In this document: piece by piece, positions 1 to 7,452 of the stretch | Layout of the letters: every line of letters starts with the position of its first letter | Position numbering within the stretch: position 1 is the first letter of the stretch | The notes under the pieces: model-generated | Told to the model about the DNA's origin: nothing | Database searches by the model: none | The model's input: only the letters and a program-made list of their open reading frames with translations | NCBI GenBank assembly: GCA_027492795.1 | Contig: JAPUEB010000040.1 | Coordinates: 1-39,868 of the forward strand | Direction: 5' to 3' | Length of the DNA: 39,868 nucleotides | DNA from: Chryseobacterium sp. | GTDB taxonomy: Bacteria; Bacteroidota; Bacteroidia; Flavobacteriales; Weeksellaceae | Translations under genes and position numbers: made by a program

Positions 1-8
1 TAATGATA

Positions 9-38
9 AAAAAACAATCTTTTTTTAGACTGTTTTTT
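9..38. terminator. Probable intrinsic terminator hairpin
   Basis: The arms AAAAAACAATC (9-19) and GACTGTTTTTT (28-38) pair with one mismatch around an 8-base loop and end in a T run on the plus strand and an A run before it, so it could work in both directions. It probably ends a gene lying left of the window. Confidence 0.55.
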
Positions 39-150
39 AAATGTAATTGGTATTACTTGCTTTTTTAGCATAATTTCATCAATTATTCTCATAGATAAAA
101 TCGGGGATCATCATTAGAATCATAACTACCTAATTTTCAGCAAATAAAAA

Positions 151-173
151 AATCCCAAAAAAATTTTGGGATT
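151..173 (-). terminator. Intrinsic terminator of the tRNA-Met transcript
   Basis: A perfect 10-bp stem, AATCCCAAAA (151-160) with TTTTGGGATT (164-173), encloses a 3-base loop. On the minus strand it starts 9 bases after the tRNA 3' end and is followed by a T-rich run, which is the form of a Rho-independent terminator. Confidence 0.85.
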
Positions 174-181
174 TTATAATG

Positions 182-255
182 TAGCGAAGACGGGAATTGA
201 ACCCGTGACCTCAGGGTTATGAATCCTGCGCTCTAACCATCTGAGCTACCTCGCC
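182..255 (-). tRNA. tRNA-Met (anticodon CAT)
   Basis: The minus strand folds into a full cloverleaf of 74 nt. The acceptor arm is GGCGAGG with CTTCGCT (G-U wobbles at both ends of the stem), the D arm starts TA-GCTC, the anticodon loop is TTCATAA with CAT at 34-36, and the T arm is ACGGG-TTCAATT-CCCGT with discriminator A. No CCA is encoded. The anticodon stem lacks the three G-C pairs of initiator tRNA, so this is elongator Met. A CAT tRNA modified to read AUA (Ile2) cannot be excluded by sequence reading alone. Confidence 0.93.
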
Positions 256-267
256 GCTAAAGTGGTG

Positions 268-297
268 CAAATATAAAAATATTTTACTTTTTGGCAA
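268..297 (-). promoter_or_regulatory. Bacteroidota-type promoter of tRNA-Met
   Basis: On the minus strand TTG (297-295) is followed by exactly 19 bases and then TATATTTG (275-268), an exact match to the known Bacteroidota -33/-7 consensus TTG-N19-TAnnTTTG. The -7 element ends 12 bases before the tRNA 5' end, the expected spacing for a short-leader tRNA transcript. Confidence 0.8.
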
Positions 298-299
298 AA

Positions 300-1586
300 T
301 TATTTTAGCCCTAAAAACTGTAGAGCATCAGCTACATGATCGGGCTTTGCAATAATTTTATTTTGAGCATCCAAAATAAAATAAGTTGGTGTAGCGTGGA
401 TGTTGTAGGTTTCGGCATAGCTGCTGTTCCATCCTTTTAATTCACTATCATTTATCCATGGCAAAGCAGCAACCTTTTTCTTATAAGAATTGGCATCACT
501 ATCCAAAGAAAGTCCAATCACTTCAATATTTTGCTTTTTTAACTCAGAATATTTCTCTAAAATTTTAGGAAGCTCTGCTTCACAATGGGAACAAGTGGAA
601 GACCAAAAAAGAATAATTTTTTTGTTAGATTTTATACTATGCAGATTCTTTGCAGCAGTTTTTGTAGGGGATGTAAAGCTATAATTAGGAAATACATTAC
701 CCATTTCTACATTTTTGTTTGCTTTCAGTGTGGAGGCAAGCCTCTCGTTAATTGAACATTTAAGACTTTTAGCTTCACCTAGGTACTTTTCTTTGAGGTT
801 AGTCATGGAGTAAACGTCAAAAATATCAATGAGTTCGGAAAGTACAGTCTGTCCTCTAGGAGTGGTAACGTCAAGTCTCTTTAATAGATTATCGATATTT
901 TGTTCCACTTGTGCATTATTTCCCGAGTTCAGATAATTAACAAGCATCGGCCGTAAAAGTGAGGAAGTTTCCAGAAGTTCATTAGAGCCATACAAGAAGT
1001 TTCCTATTTCTTCCTGACCTGGGACCGGAACACTTGACTGTTCTACCAAAAACTTATTATAATTGGTGTGATAGTAATTGATAAATGGAAATTTATCTGC
1101 GTCAATACTCACTTTTTGATTCAACCTATTAATTTCTTTTCGCAATGCTGAACCAAACTCGGAGTTATCTTTGTAATAATCTTTTATTTGTACCAAAGCC
1201 GGAAAAATTAATTCATTCTTTTTTTGCAGATCCTGAACCTCTTCCATTAGCTTATTGGCTTCATCTTTATAAACAACGGCTTTTATTTTATTACCATCTG
1301 TTTCCAAGGTAGCATTTACATTCCTATTTTCAGAAATAAGGTTAAAAGAAGCGTTAGAATCGGGAAAATAGATCTTCATCATACCGAGATACTTATTGGG
1401 AACATTAAAAACCCATTGGTTTCCGTTCTTAGTCTCTTTTGAGGAGATTATATCTTTGGAACCATTCAATGTATAAAGTATAGCATCTTTGGACGCAAAT
1501 GAAGATGGTGATTCAATCGAAATTTTAAACTGCGCATTAATAATAGTACAGAAAAGTACTGCGCCAAGAGTACACAAATTTTTCAT
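300..1586 (-). CDS. TlpA-like thioredoxin-fold disulfide reductase, exported
   Basis: The protein is 428 aa. The start at 1586 gives MKNLCTLGAVLFCTIINAQF, a clean signal peptide. An upstream in-frame ATG at 1634 is rejected because its extra 16 codons run through a terminator hairpin (1605-1628). The N-terminal ~300 residues are a poorly conserved mixed region that in this phylum often carries a DUF4369-like domain, although I cannot confirm that here. The C-terminal ~130 residues are thioredoxin-fold: FWSSTCSHCEAELP holds the redox pair C-S-H-C at about residues 333-336, and a later cis-Pro segment reads HATPTYFIL. It should act in the periplasm as a thiol-disulfide reductase or oxidoreductase. 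It lies downstream of the PID-CTERM and T9SS genes but is separated from them by the hairpin. The fold is sure; the substrate is unknown. Confidence 0.82.
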   Translation of the reverse strand: MKNLCTLGAVLFCTIINAQFKISIESPSSFASKDAILYTLNGSKDIISSKETKNGNQWVFNVPNKYLGMMKIYFPDSNASFNLISENRNVNATLETDGNKIKAVVYKDEANKLMEEVQDLQKKNELIFPALVQIKDYYKDNSEFGSALRKEINRLNQKVSIDADKFPFINYYHTNYNKFLVEQSSVPVPGQEEIGNFLYGSNELLETSSLLRPMLVNYLNSGNNAQVEQNIDNLLKRLDVTTPRGQTVLSELIDIFDVYSMTNLKEKYLGEAKSLKCSINERLASTLKANKNVEMGNVFPNYSFTSPTKTAAKNLHSIKSNKKIILFWSSTCSHCEAELPKILEKYSELKKQNIEVIGLSLDSDANSYKKKVAALPWINDSELKGWNSSYAETYNIHATPTYFILDAQNKIIAKPDHVADALQFLGLK

Positions 1587-1604
1587 TCTATAAAAATAAA
1601 GAAA

Positions 1605-1628
1605 CTCACTGAAATATAAATCAGTGAG
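1605..1628 (-). terminator. Hairpin terminator after the PID-CTERM gene
   Basis: A perfect 8-bp stem, CTCACTGA (1605-1612) with TCAGTGAG (1621-1628), is followed on the minus strand by TTTCTTTATTTTT. It lies 22 bases past the stop codon of the small gene and just before the ATG of the TlpA-like gene, so it probably reduces read-through between them. Confidence 0.65.
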
Positions 1629-1649
1629 CCTCAATTTTGTGATTATTTA

Positions 1650-1856
1650 TTAATTAATTTGTCGTCTATATTTATTTGCAAAATACACTATCATAAAAAT
1701 AGCCAATGGGATTAGCAAAAAGATATAATCATCTATTGGCGAAGCCGGTGCACCTGGAGTTGTTCCCCCGCCTGGTGGCGGTTGGGGAGGTTGCGCAAAA
1801 GCAATTGAATAGGGTATTAAAAATAGTAATAAGTATAATTTATTTAAAGTTCTCAT
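1650..1856 (-). CDS. Small PID-CTERM-like sorting-signal protein
   Basis: The 68-aa product has a signal peptide (residues 1-21, cleavage after FAQ), a Pro/Gly-rich stretch (PPQPPPGGGTTPGAP), the short motif SPIDDY, a hydrophobic segment of about 18 residues and a basic tail KYRRQIN. This tripartite motif/TM/basic tail is the plan of exosortase- or archaeosortase-type C-terminal sorting signals; in Bacteroidota a family of such miniproteins carries the PID-CTERM name. The protein is almost nothing but two targeting signals. It starts 4 bases after the stop of the T9SS cargo gene, so they are probably co-transcribed. The family assignment is from memory of the motif. A plain small membrane protein is the alternative. 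Confidence 0.7.
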   Translation of the reverse strand: MRTLNKLYLLLFLIPYSIAFAQPPQPPPGGGTTPGAPASPIDDYIFLLIPLAIFMIVYFANKYRRQIN

Positions 1857-1860
1857 ACAA

Positions 1861-3888
1861 TTATCTGATTATTTTGGTATTAATTTTTTCTCCTGTTTCA
1901 GATGTAACGCTTACAACATAAACACTCTTATTTGCTTTATCTAACTCTATTACAAAATCTGCAGATGTATTTATTTTGTCTTTGCCAAATATTAGTTTTC
2001 CACTCATATCAAAAACTTGAACATCTGCCTTCTTCCAATTAGGATCAAAACGAACAACATATTGATCAATCTGAGGATTAAAGATAACCATTGTCCTACT
2101 TGGTTTAACAGTATTTTGTGTTCCAAGTACGGTACTATTAGGCTGTCCATAATATAGGTTTGCTTCTGTACCACTGTTTACTGCGGTTACTGGGATTATT
2201 TGCCCTTGTGATATTGGCATCACATTTCCATTAGCAAGCTTATAGAAGAAACCTTCACCAGCAGAAAGATTGTGTGTTCCAGACGGTACCAATTCAGCAT
2301 TTTCACGAACTTCAAACTTCAATGATTTAATTAAATCGCTGTACATAACCATTGGTATTGCTTTACCATTGAAATCTACTTCATTAGCTTCATTGATATT
2401 TAGCCAATAGGTATTTGTAAAATTAGTATCATAACCACCAGTTATAGCTTCTTCGTAAGTACCAATTACATCATTGGAACCAGCTGCGGTTTGCCTTATC
2501 GTAGTATTTGCATGACCTGAAGTGTAATTTGGAGAAACAGCATAATACGTAACTCCTAATTCATTGCCGTTTGCATCTAAAGCAATTACACCTAATTGTT
2601 TTACTGTAGAAGAAGATGAATTTTTAGCAGCAGTAACGCTGTAAGCTACTGTAGTTCTTGGTATATAATTAAACCTTCTTAGCTTATTCAAATCCAATGT
2701 TTCAGCAGTTGCATTATCTATCAACTTAATTGTAAATACACTTCCTGGTCTTACGATAAGCCAATCAACTGAACCAACAGGTACATTGTTTGCAGTATCC
2801 CAAGTAACAAATCTTTCTGTACTAGCTCCACCACCTGTAGTTTGGCTATATTGAATTGAACCTTGACCTTGCTCAACTCTAATACCATAAATATTAGTTA
2901 AATGAACTCCATCACCACCTGCACCTTCATTAATGAAAATATTTCTTAAATCTAAATTAGTAAGAAAAGGATTACCAAATTGATATGTATTTTTACCAAA
3001 TGTAGTGGCATTCCATGCAGCTTGTCCACGCGCTATATCAAATGAATCCCAAACATAAGAATAATATTTTTCATTGTACTGATTGGTGTTCTGTCCATAA
3101 CTGCCGAAATTTAAACCATTACCTCCATTCTGCAATGTTTTTGTCATTGCTGCACCATCAGCATATGGAACACCTTGAATTGTTCGGGTTACAGTTGACA
3201 CGTCCAGTGTAGTGTTATACTTATTTCCTAAAATATAGTATCCTGTACCGTCGCTTAACTGCGTTCCCAAATTTGTAAAATGATGAAATATAACGTTCGC
3301 ATTATCCCACTTTAGTATCTCGTTTTGCGACCATCTCTGTGTAGTGAACGTCTTTCCTAAATCTGTACTTAAAGTAGATAATGTTTTTCCAAAGAAAGGA
3401 AGTGCAATCTGTTGGTAAGCACCATGATTTACATTTCTATATTCCTGATTCACAATACCTTTAATATTGTCTTGAGCGACACCAGAGATGTAAAGTTGTC
3501 CATATGTATATACCGAAGATTCATCAACAGTTGTAGTGGCAGGATCATCCTTAATATTTACAGATGCGTAAGCTGTAGGCTCATTTAGTTTATTCACAAT
3601 AGTTCCACCTGAAGTAGCACCTTCTGCTTTATCACCACCTGTTGAGGTTAAAGTCCTGAAAACATCATTAGCTGCATCGCTTGCAACCACCATAACGTTT
3701 CCATGATTTTGCCAAAGACCAGTGTCCTTCACTTGTAAGCCACCTCCGTTATATACCAAAGCACCTTTACCAACGTAAAAGGTAGCACCTGCATCAACAT
3801 GACAAAGAACTTTGGGAGTCGTTGTCATCTGTGCTTGTGCTGAAAAGCTTAAGGCTAAAAGCCCTATCGTTAAGTAATTTTTTTTCAT
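1861..3888 (-). CDS. Secreted protein with T9SS type A C-terminal sorting domain
   Basis: The 675-aa protein opens with the signal peptide MKKNYLTIGLLALSFSAQAQ. The body is rich in G, N, T and aromatic residues and has no motif I recognise; it looks like a large beta-rich surface or adhesin-like protein. The last ~80 residues (from about NTVKPSRTMVIFNPQ to GEKINTKIIR) form a Por/T9SS type A sorting domain, with the usual VQVFDMSGKLIF strand, a D/N-rich middle and a final VVSVTSETGEK...K.IR strand. It should cross the outer membrane by the type IX system and be processed or attached at the surface. A strong promoter precedes it and the PID-CTERM miniprotein follows 4 bases downstream. Its function is unknown. 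Confidence 0.85.
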   Translation of the reverse strand: MKKNYLTIGLLALSFSAQAQMTTTPKVLCHVDAGATFYVGKGALVYNGGGLQVKDTGLWQNHGNVMVVASDAANDVFRTLTSTGGDKAEGATSGGTIVNKLNEPTAYASVNIKDDPATTTVDESSVYTYGQLYISGVAQDNIKGIVNQEYRNVNHGAYQQIALPFFGKTLSTLSTDLGKTFTTQRWSQNEILKWDNANVIFHHFTNLGTQLSDGTGYYILGNKYNTTLDVSTVTRTIQGVPYADGAAMTKTLQNGGNGLNFGSYGQNTNQYNEKYYSYVWDSFDIARGQAAWNATTFGKNTYQFGNPFLTNLDLRNIFINEGAGGDGVHLTNIYGIRVEQGQGSIQYSQTTGGGASTERFVTWDTANNVPVGSVDWLIVRPGSVFTIKLIDNATAETLDLNKLRRFNYIPRTTVAYSVTAAKNSSSSTVKQLGVIALDANGNELGVTYYAVSPNYTSGHANTTIRQTAAGSNDVIGTYEEAITGGYDTNFTNTYWLNINEANEVDFNGKAIPMVMYSDLIKSLKFEVRENAELVPSGTHNLSAGEGFFYKLANGNVMPISQGQIIPVTAVNSGTEANLYYGQPNSTVLGTQNTVKPSRTMVIFNPQIDQYVVRFDPNWKKADVQVFDMSGKLIFGKDKINTSADFVIELDKANKSVYVVSVTSETGEKINTKIIR

Positions 3889-3929
3889 TGTATGTGTTTT
3901 TTGTGTGTTTTAATACAATATTCCAAGTG

Positions 3930-3959
3930 CAAATGTAATATTTTTTTTCTGAAATGCAA
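3930..3959 (-). promoter_or_regulatory. Bacteroidota-type promoter of the T9SS cargo gene
   Basis: On the minus strand TTG (3959-3957), a 19-base spacer and TACATTTG (3937-3930) match TTG-N19-TAnnTTTG without a mismatch. The start codon follows about 40 bases downstream. It lies next to the clpX stop codon, so this gene is transcribed independently of clpX. Confidence 0.8.
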
Positions 3960-3964
3960 ATAAA

Positions 3965-5149
3965 TTAATTGTTAATTAAAATGTTTTCTTGTTTTAAAAT
4001 GATGTTTTTCTGCATTCCTATATCAAACATATAATCTTCCAAAACTTTTTCCGTTGTTCCGCGAAGGCCTCTTGCTCCGAGTCCTTTCTCCATGGTTTCT
4101 TCCACAATTTTCTCTACAGCGCCATCCGTGAATTCCAATTGTATGCCATCCATTTTGAAAAGTTCGATAAATTGGTTGATGATGGAGTTTTTTGGCTCTT
4201 TCATAATCTTCACCATTGTTTCTTTGTTCAAGGCATCTAAATAGGTGATAATCGGAAAACGACCCAACAATTCAGGAATTAAGCCAAACTTGCGTAAATC
4301 GATAGCATTAATATGACTTATCATATTCTTATCTTCATCTTTATTCAGTTTTTCTGAACTAAATCCAATTGCCTGCTTGTTCAATCTTCTTTCGATAATT
4401 TCTTTAATACCATCGAATGCTCCACCGGCGATAAATAGGATATTTTGTGTATTTACCTGAATATATTTTTGATCGGGATGTTTTCTTCCTCCTTGTGGCG
4501 GAACATTAACGACACTTCCTTCTAAAAGCTTCAAAAGTCCCTGCTGAACACCTTCTCCGGAAACATCTCTCGTTATGCTCGGATTATCCGATTTTCTGGC
4601 AATTTTGTCGATTTCATCAATGAAAACTATGCCTTTTTCGGCTTTTTCTACATCGTAATCAGCAACCATTAACAATCTTGATAAAATACTTTCCACATCT
4701 TCGCCTACGTAACCTGCTTCCGTTAAAATTGTAGCATCCACAATGCAAAACGGAACATTCAATTCTCTTGCAATGGTTTTTGCTAAAAGCGTTTTTCCGG
4801 TTCCGGTTTCGCCAATCATGATGATGTTGGATTTTTCTATCTCCACTTCACGATTTTCATCTTTTGCGTGTAGCAATCTTTTATAATGGTTGTAAACTGC
4901 GATGGAAAGCTGTTTTTTTGCCTGATCTTGCCCGATAACGTATTGATCCAAAAAAAATTTTATTTCTTTCGGTTTTTTCAAATCTGCCAAACTTTCAGCC
5001 GGTGAAAAACCTTCTCCTTTTCCCGATTCTTTTACGATGGAATGCGCCTGTTCAATACAGCTTTCGCATATAAAACCGTTCTGTCCGGAAACCAGCATCT
5101 GCACCTCATTCCGTTTTCTTCCGCAGAAAGAACATTGGTTTGGATTCAT
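3965..5149 (-). CDS. clpX: ATP-dependent Clp protease ATP-binding subunit ClpX
   Basis: ClpX is the AAA+ unfoldase that feeds substrates to ClpP. The 394-aa protein has the N-terminal zinc domain (C6, C9, C28, C31), Walker A GETGTGKT at 113-120, the GYVG pore loop at about 146-149, Walker B VFIDEIDK at about 175-182, the RKSDNPSITRDVSGEGVQQ segment typical of ClpX, and the sensor-2 GARGLRG motif near the C terminus. The length fits the family (about 400-425 aa). clpP is not next to it in this window. Start choice is clear because the zinc-finger cysteines begin at residue 6. Confidence 0.98.
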   Translation of the reverse strand: MNPNQCSFCGRKRNEVQMLVSGQNGFICESCIEQAHSIVKESGKGEGFSPAESLADLKKPKEIKFFLDQYVIGQDQAKKQLSIAVYNHYKRLLHAKDENREVEIEKSNIIMIGETGTGKTLLAKTIARELNVPFCIVDATILTEAGYVGEDVESILSRLLMVADYDVEKAEKGIVFIDEIDKIARKSDNPSITRDVSGEGVQQGLLKLLEGSVVNVPPQGGRKHPDQKYIQVNTQNILFIAGGAFDGIKEIIERRLNKQAIGFSSEKLNKDEDKNMISHINAIDLRKFGLIPELLGRFPIITYLDALNKETMVKIMKEPKNSIINQFIELFKMDGIQLEFTDGAVEKIVEETMEKGLGARGLRGTTEKVLEDYMFDIGMQKNIILKQENILINN

Positions 5150-5183
5150 ACTATATTATATATGTATATTTTATTTAAACAAA

Positions 5184-5217
5184 AAACTTCGCCAAATTTA
5201 CTACTTTGGCAAAGTTT
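5184..5217 (-). terminator. Intrinsic terminator after the HIT gene
   Basis: AAACTTCGCCAAA (5184-5196) pairs with TTTGGCAAAGTTT (5205-5217) with one mismatch. On the minus strand the hairpin is followed by TTTTTTGTTT, so it ends the HIT transcript before clpX. Confidence 0.75.
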
Positions 5218-5239
5218 AGAGAAATTTTTATGTATTTTT

Positions 5240-5629
5240 TTAAGAATTTACAATCGCATACTGTATTTCCTGATATTCTTCTGGCGAAAGTTTCAGCCTT
5301 TCGTTTGTAAAATTCAAATCGCCCATAGAATTTAATGGAACCAAGTGAATATGAGCGTGAGGAACCTCCAAGCCAACTACCGCAACACCAACACGAACGC
5401 ACGGAATTGCCTTGCCAATTTTTTTTGCCACTTTCTGTGCAAAAGCCCAAAGATTTTTAAAATCCTCACTTTCTAAATCGAAAATTAAATCTACTTCTTT
5501 TTTGGGAATCACCAAAGTGTGTCCTTTTGCAAGCGGCATTACATCCAGAAACGCTAAAAAGTGATCATCTTCCGCTATTTTGTAGGCAGGAATCTCTCCG
5601 TTAACGATTTTTGTGAAAATTGAACTCAT
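5240..5629 (-). CDS. HIT family nucleotide hydrolase (histidine triad)
   Basis: The 129-aa protein carries the full histidine triad, PHAHIHLVP, with H91, H93 and H95, and the N-terminal FTKIVNGEIPAYKI segment typical of the HINT/YcfF branch. Family members hydrolyse nucleoside phosphoramidates or related nucleotide conjugates in the cytoplasm. The gene follows greA at a distance of about 130 bp filled with TTGCA-type repeats and is followed by its own terminator. The length is standard. The exact substrate cannot be read from the sequence. Confidence 0.95.
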   Translation of the reverse strand: MSSIFTKIVNGEIPAYKIAEDDHFLAFLDVMPLAKGHTLVIPKKEVDLIFDLESEDFKNLWAFAQKVAKKIGKAIPCVRVGVAVVGLEVPHAHIHLVPLNSMGDLNFTNERLKLSPEEYQEIQYAIVNS

Positions 5630-5651
5630 ATATTAAGATTGTAAATTTTGG

Positions 5652-5752
5652 TGCAATTGATGCATTTGTTGCAATGGGTGCATTTGTTATGGTTGTTGCA
5701 AAGTTATGGGGTTCTCTGATTGCACCAAATGCATCCTTGCAACAATTGCAAC
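5652..5752. repeat. Imperfect inverted repeat of TTGCA/ATGCA words between HIT and greA
   Basis: The 130-bp spacer is built from short words (TTGCAA, ATGCATTTG, GTGCA). The part near 5652-5690 and the part near 5719-5752 are imperfect reverse complements, so the spacer can form a long hairpin. It is not a clean Rho-independent terminator because no T run follows the base of the stem. Confidence 0.5.
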
Positions 5753-5762
5753 TAAAATCAAA

Positions 5763-6233
5763 TTAAAGTGTAATTTCCAAAACTTCAAAAGAAAGTTTAT
5801 TTCCGTTCGGTAAAACGATGTCTGCAACTTCTCCTACTGTTTTTCCAAGCAAACCTTTTGCAATTGGCGTATTTACTGAGATTTTACCCGATTTTAAATC
5901 GCTTTCATTGTCTGGAACCAAGGTGAATTTTTGTTCCTGCTTCGTTCCGTTGTTTTTTAAACGAACCGTTGTCAAAATAGAAACTTTTGATGTGTCCAAA
6001 AGCGATTCATCAATCACTTTTGAAGAAGAAATCACATCTTTCAGCTTAGAAATTTTCATTTCGAGCATTCCCTGTGCTTCTTTTGCAGCGTCGTATTCTG
6101 CGTTTTCAGAAAGGTCGCCTTTATCTCTTGCTTCCGCTATTTGTTGGGTAATTTTTGGTCTTTCGATGCTTTCCAGTTGCTCCAGTTCGGTCTTCATTTT
6201 CTCCAAACCTTCTTTTGTAACGTATGATGCCAT
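5763..6233 (-). CDS. greA: Transcription elongation factor GreA
   Basis: GreA rescues backtracked RNA polymerase by stimulating transcript cleavage. The 156-aa protein has the N-terminal coiled coil (about residues 8-75) with the tip signature IAEARDKGDLSENAEYDAA, whose acidic D/E residues enter the polymerase secondary channel. It also has the C-terminal FKBP-like domain ending VGEVADIVLPNGNKLSFEVLEI. Length (about 157 aa) and architecture match the family. It is divergent from the Rieske-like lipoprotein gene on the plus strand. Confidence 0.98.
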   Translation of the reverse strand: MASYVTKEGLEKMKTELEQLESIERPKITQQIAEARDKGDLSENAEYDAAKEAQGMLEMKISKLKDVISSSKVIDESLLDTSKVSILTTVRLKNNGTKQEQKFTLVPDNESDLKSGKISVNTPIAKGLLGKTVGEVADIVLPNGNKLSFEVLEITL

Positions 6234-6339
6234 ATTTTTTTATATTTTTGAAATTAGTAAAAAAAAATTATCCGGCCATTGCAGCCCGGACAATCTTTAC
6301 GATGATATTTCGTTTCACAAAGATATAAATTTATTTTTA

Positions 6340-6789
6340 ATGAATAAACTCAAAATAATTCTATCAATTTTAATTTTATTGATTTTCAGTGAATTAACTT
6401 TAAAATCCTGCGGAAGAACACAAGAAACTGTAAGTTGTTTTCCAAATGTAGGAATAAGTGTAGTTTTAAACCTGAATCTTCCCGCCTATCAAAACCTGCA
6501 AAATGTTGGCGGATGGATTTATGTGGACGAACAAAGTTCCGGAACCAGAGGATTAATTGTGGTAAAAACCAATGGCGGCTTCAAAATTTACGACCGAAAC
6601 GCTCCACACATTTGTCCGGATAGCAACACAACTTTGAACGTTGTAGATAATATCAAAATTGTTTGCCAAAAAGATAACGCGACTTGGATTTTACTGACTG
6701 GTGAACCAACTGCCGTTGCGCAAGTTCCTCCAAAAACATATTATTACAATTATGATGCAGGTTCTAATGTCCTTTCCATACATAACTAA
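6340..6789 (+). CDS. Rieske-fold lipoprotein with degenerate metal-binding site
   Basis: The start at 6340 gives MNKLKIILSILILLIFSELTLKSCGRTQ, a lipoprotein-like signal with cysteine after KS, for 149 aa in total. Longer upstream starts run antisense through greA and are rejected. The C-terminal part follows the pattern of small Rieske ferredoxin-fold proteins: NAPHICPD where CxHxGC is expected, then VCQKDNATWILLTGEP and a final ...YYYNYDAGSNVLSI strand. The normal CxH and CxxH cluster ligands are not intact: the first half reads APHICP and the second has one Cys and no His. It therefore probably binds no [2Fe-2S] cluster of the usual kind, or binds a different metal. The stop codon abuts the dtd ATG (TAA-ATG), so translation is probably coupled. 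The fold call is my pattern reading. Confidence 0.65.
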   Translation: MNKLKIILSILILLIFSELTLKSCGRTQETVSCFPNVGISVVLNLNLPAYQNLQNVGGWIYVDEQSSGTRGLIVVKTNGGFKIYDRNAPHICPDSNTTLNVVDNIKIVCQKDNATWILLTGEPTAVAQVPPKTYYYNYDAGSNVLSIHN

Positions 6790-7239
6790 ATGAAAGCCGT
6801 AATACAAAGAGTTTCTGAAGCTTCCGTAAAAGTGGATAGAAAAATTGTCGGGGAAATTTCCGATGGTTTAATGCTTTTAATTGGCGTTCAGGAAGACGAT
6901 GAAAAAGAAGACGCAGATTGGCTAGTTCAAAAAATTCTGAATCTTCGCATTTTTGGTGATGATGAAGGAAAACTCAATCTTTCCGTTCAGGATATTAAGG
7001 GAGAAATTCTTTGCATCAGTCAATTCACTTTAATTGCAGATTACAAAAAAGGAAACCGACCTTCCTTTATAAAAGCCGCAAAACCCGACAAAGCGATTCC
7101 ACTTTTTGATTATTTTAAACAAGAAATTTCAAAATCTTGTTTAAAAACCGAAAGCGGGATTTTCGGAGCGGATATGAAGGTTTCGTTGATTAATGATGGT
7201 CCTGTAACGATTGTGATGGACAGCAAGACGAAGAGTTGA
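6790..7239 (+). CDS. dtd: D-aminoacyl-tRNA deacylase (Dtd)
   Basis: Dtd removes D-amino acids (and mischarged glycine) from tRNA in the cytoplasm. The 149-aa protein has [16 protein letters not shown] at the N terminus, the catalytic SQFT motif at residues 77-80, the GNRPSF segment and the Gly-cisPro motif in NDGPVTI (about 136-142), all at the standard places of the Dtd1 family. The start codon directly follows the TAA of the Rieske-like gene without a spacer. After the gene comes simple repeat DNA. Confidence 0.97.
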   Translation: MKAVIQRVSEASVKVDRKIVGEISDGLMLLIGVQEDDEKEDADWLVQKILNLRIFGDDEGKLNLSVQDIKGEILCISQFTLIADYKKGNRPSFIKAAKPDKAIPLFDYFKQEISKSCLKTESGIFGADMKVSLINDGPVTIVMDSKTKS

Positions 7240-7358
7240 GTTGGAGTGTTGGAGTGTTGGAGAGTGATTGGGTGGTTTAGTGGTTTAGTGGTTTAGTAAA
7301 TCTCAACAAAATGAAACAATTTCAAACAATTCCAAACAATTTCAAACTTTTCAAACCA
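7236..7358 (+). repeat. Low-complexity tandem words after dtd
   Basis: The stretch consists of GTTGGAGT repeats, then three copies of GTGGTTTA, then several copies of (T)TTCAAACAAT. These are simple sequence runs between dtd and the FKBP gene. There is no open frame and no stable hairpin that I can see. Confidence 0.75.
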
Positions 7359-7415
7359 AAAAAAATCGCTTTCTGAAAGACTTTAACTTTTTCCAGATTA
7401 TTCTGTTTAATTTTT

Positions 7416-7423
7416 TACATTTG
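7416..7423 (+). promoter_or_regulatory. Candidate -7 element upstream of the FKBP gene
   Basis: TACATTTG matches the Bacteroidota -7 consensus TAnnTTTG and lies 30 bases before the ATG at 7453. No clear TTG occurs at the -33 distance, so the call is only moderate. Confidence 0.45.
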
Positions 7424-7452
7424 ACGCACAAAAATTTTAAATCAATAAAAAC

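Noticed and set aside
1587-1634. Earlier start for the TlpA-like protein
   Set aside because: These 16 codons contain a terminator hairpin and would bury the signal peptide.
5201-5217. Third copy of the ACTTTG/CAAAGT operator
   Set aside because: ACTTTGGCAAAGT has a 1-bp spacer instead of 5 and forms part of the HIT terminator stem.
5818-6339. Long N-terminal extension in frame with the Rieske-like gene
   Set aside because: It is antisense to greA over most of its length, and a normal lipoprotein signal starts at 6340.
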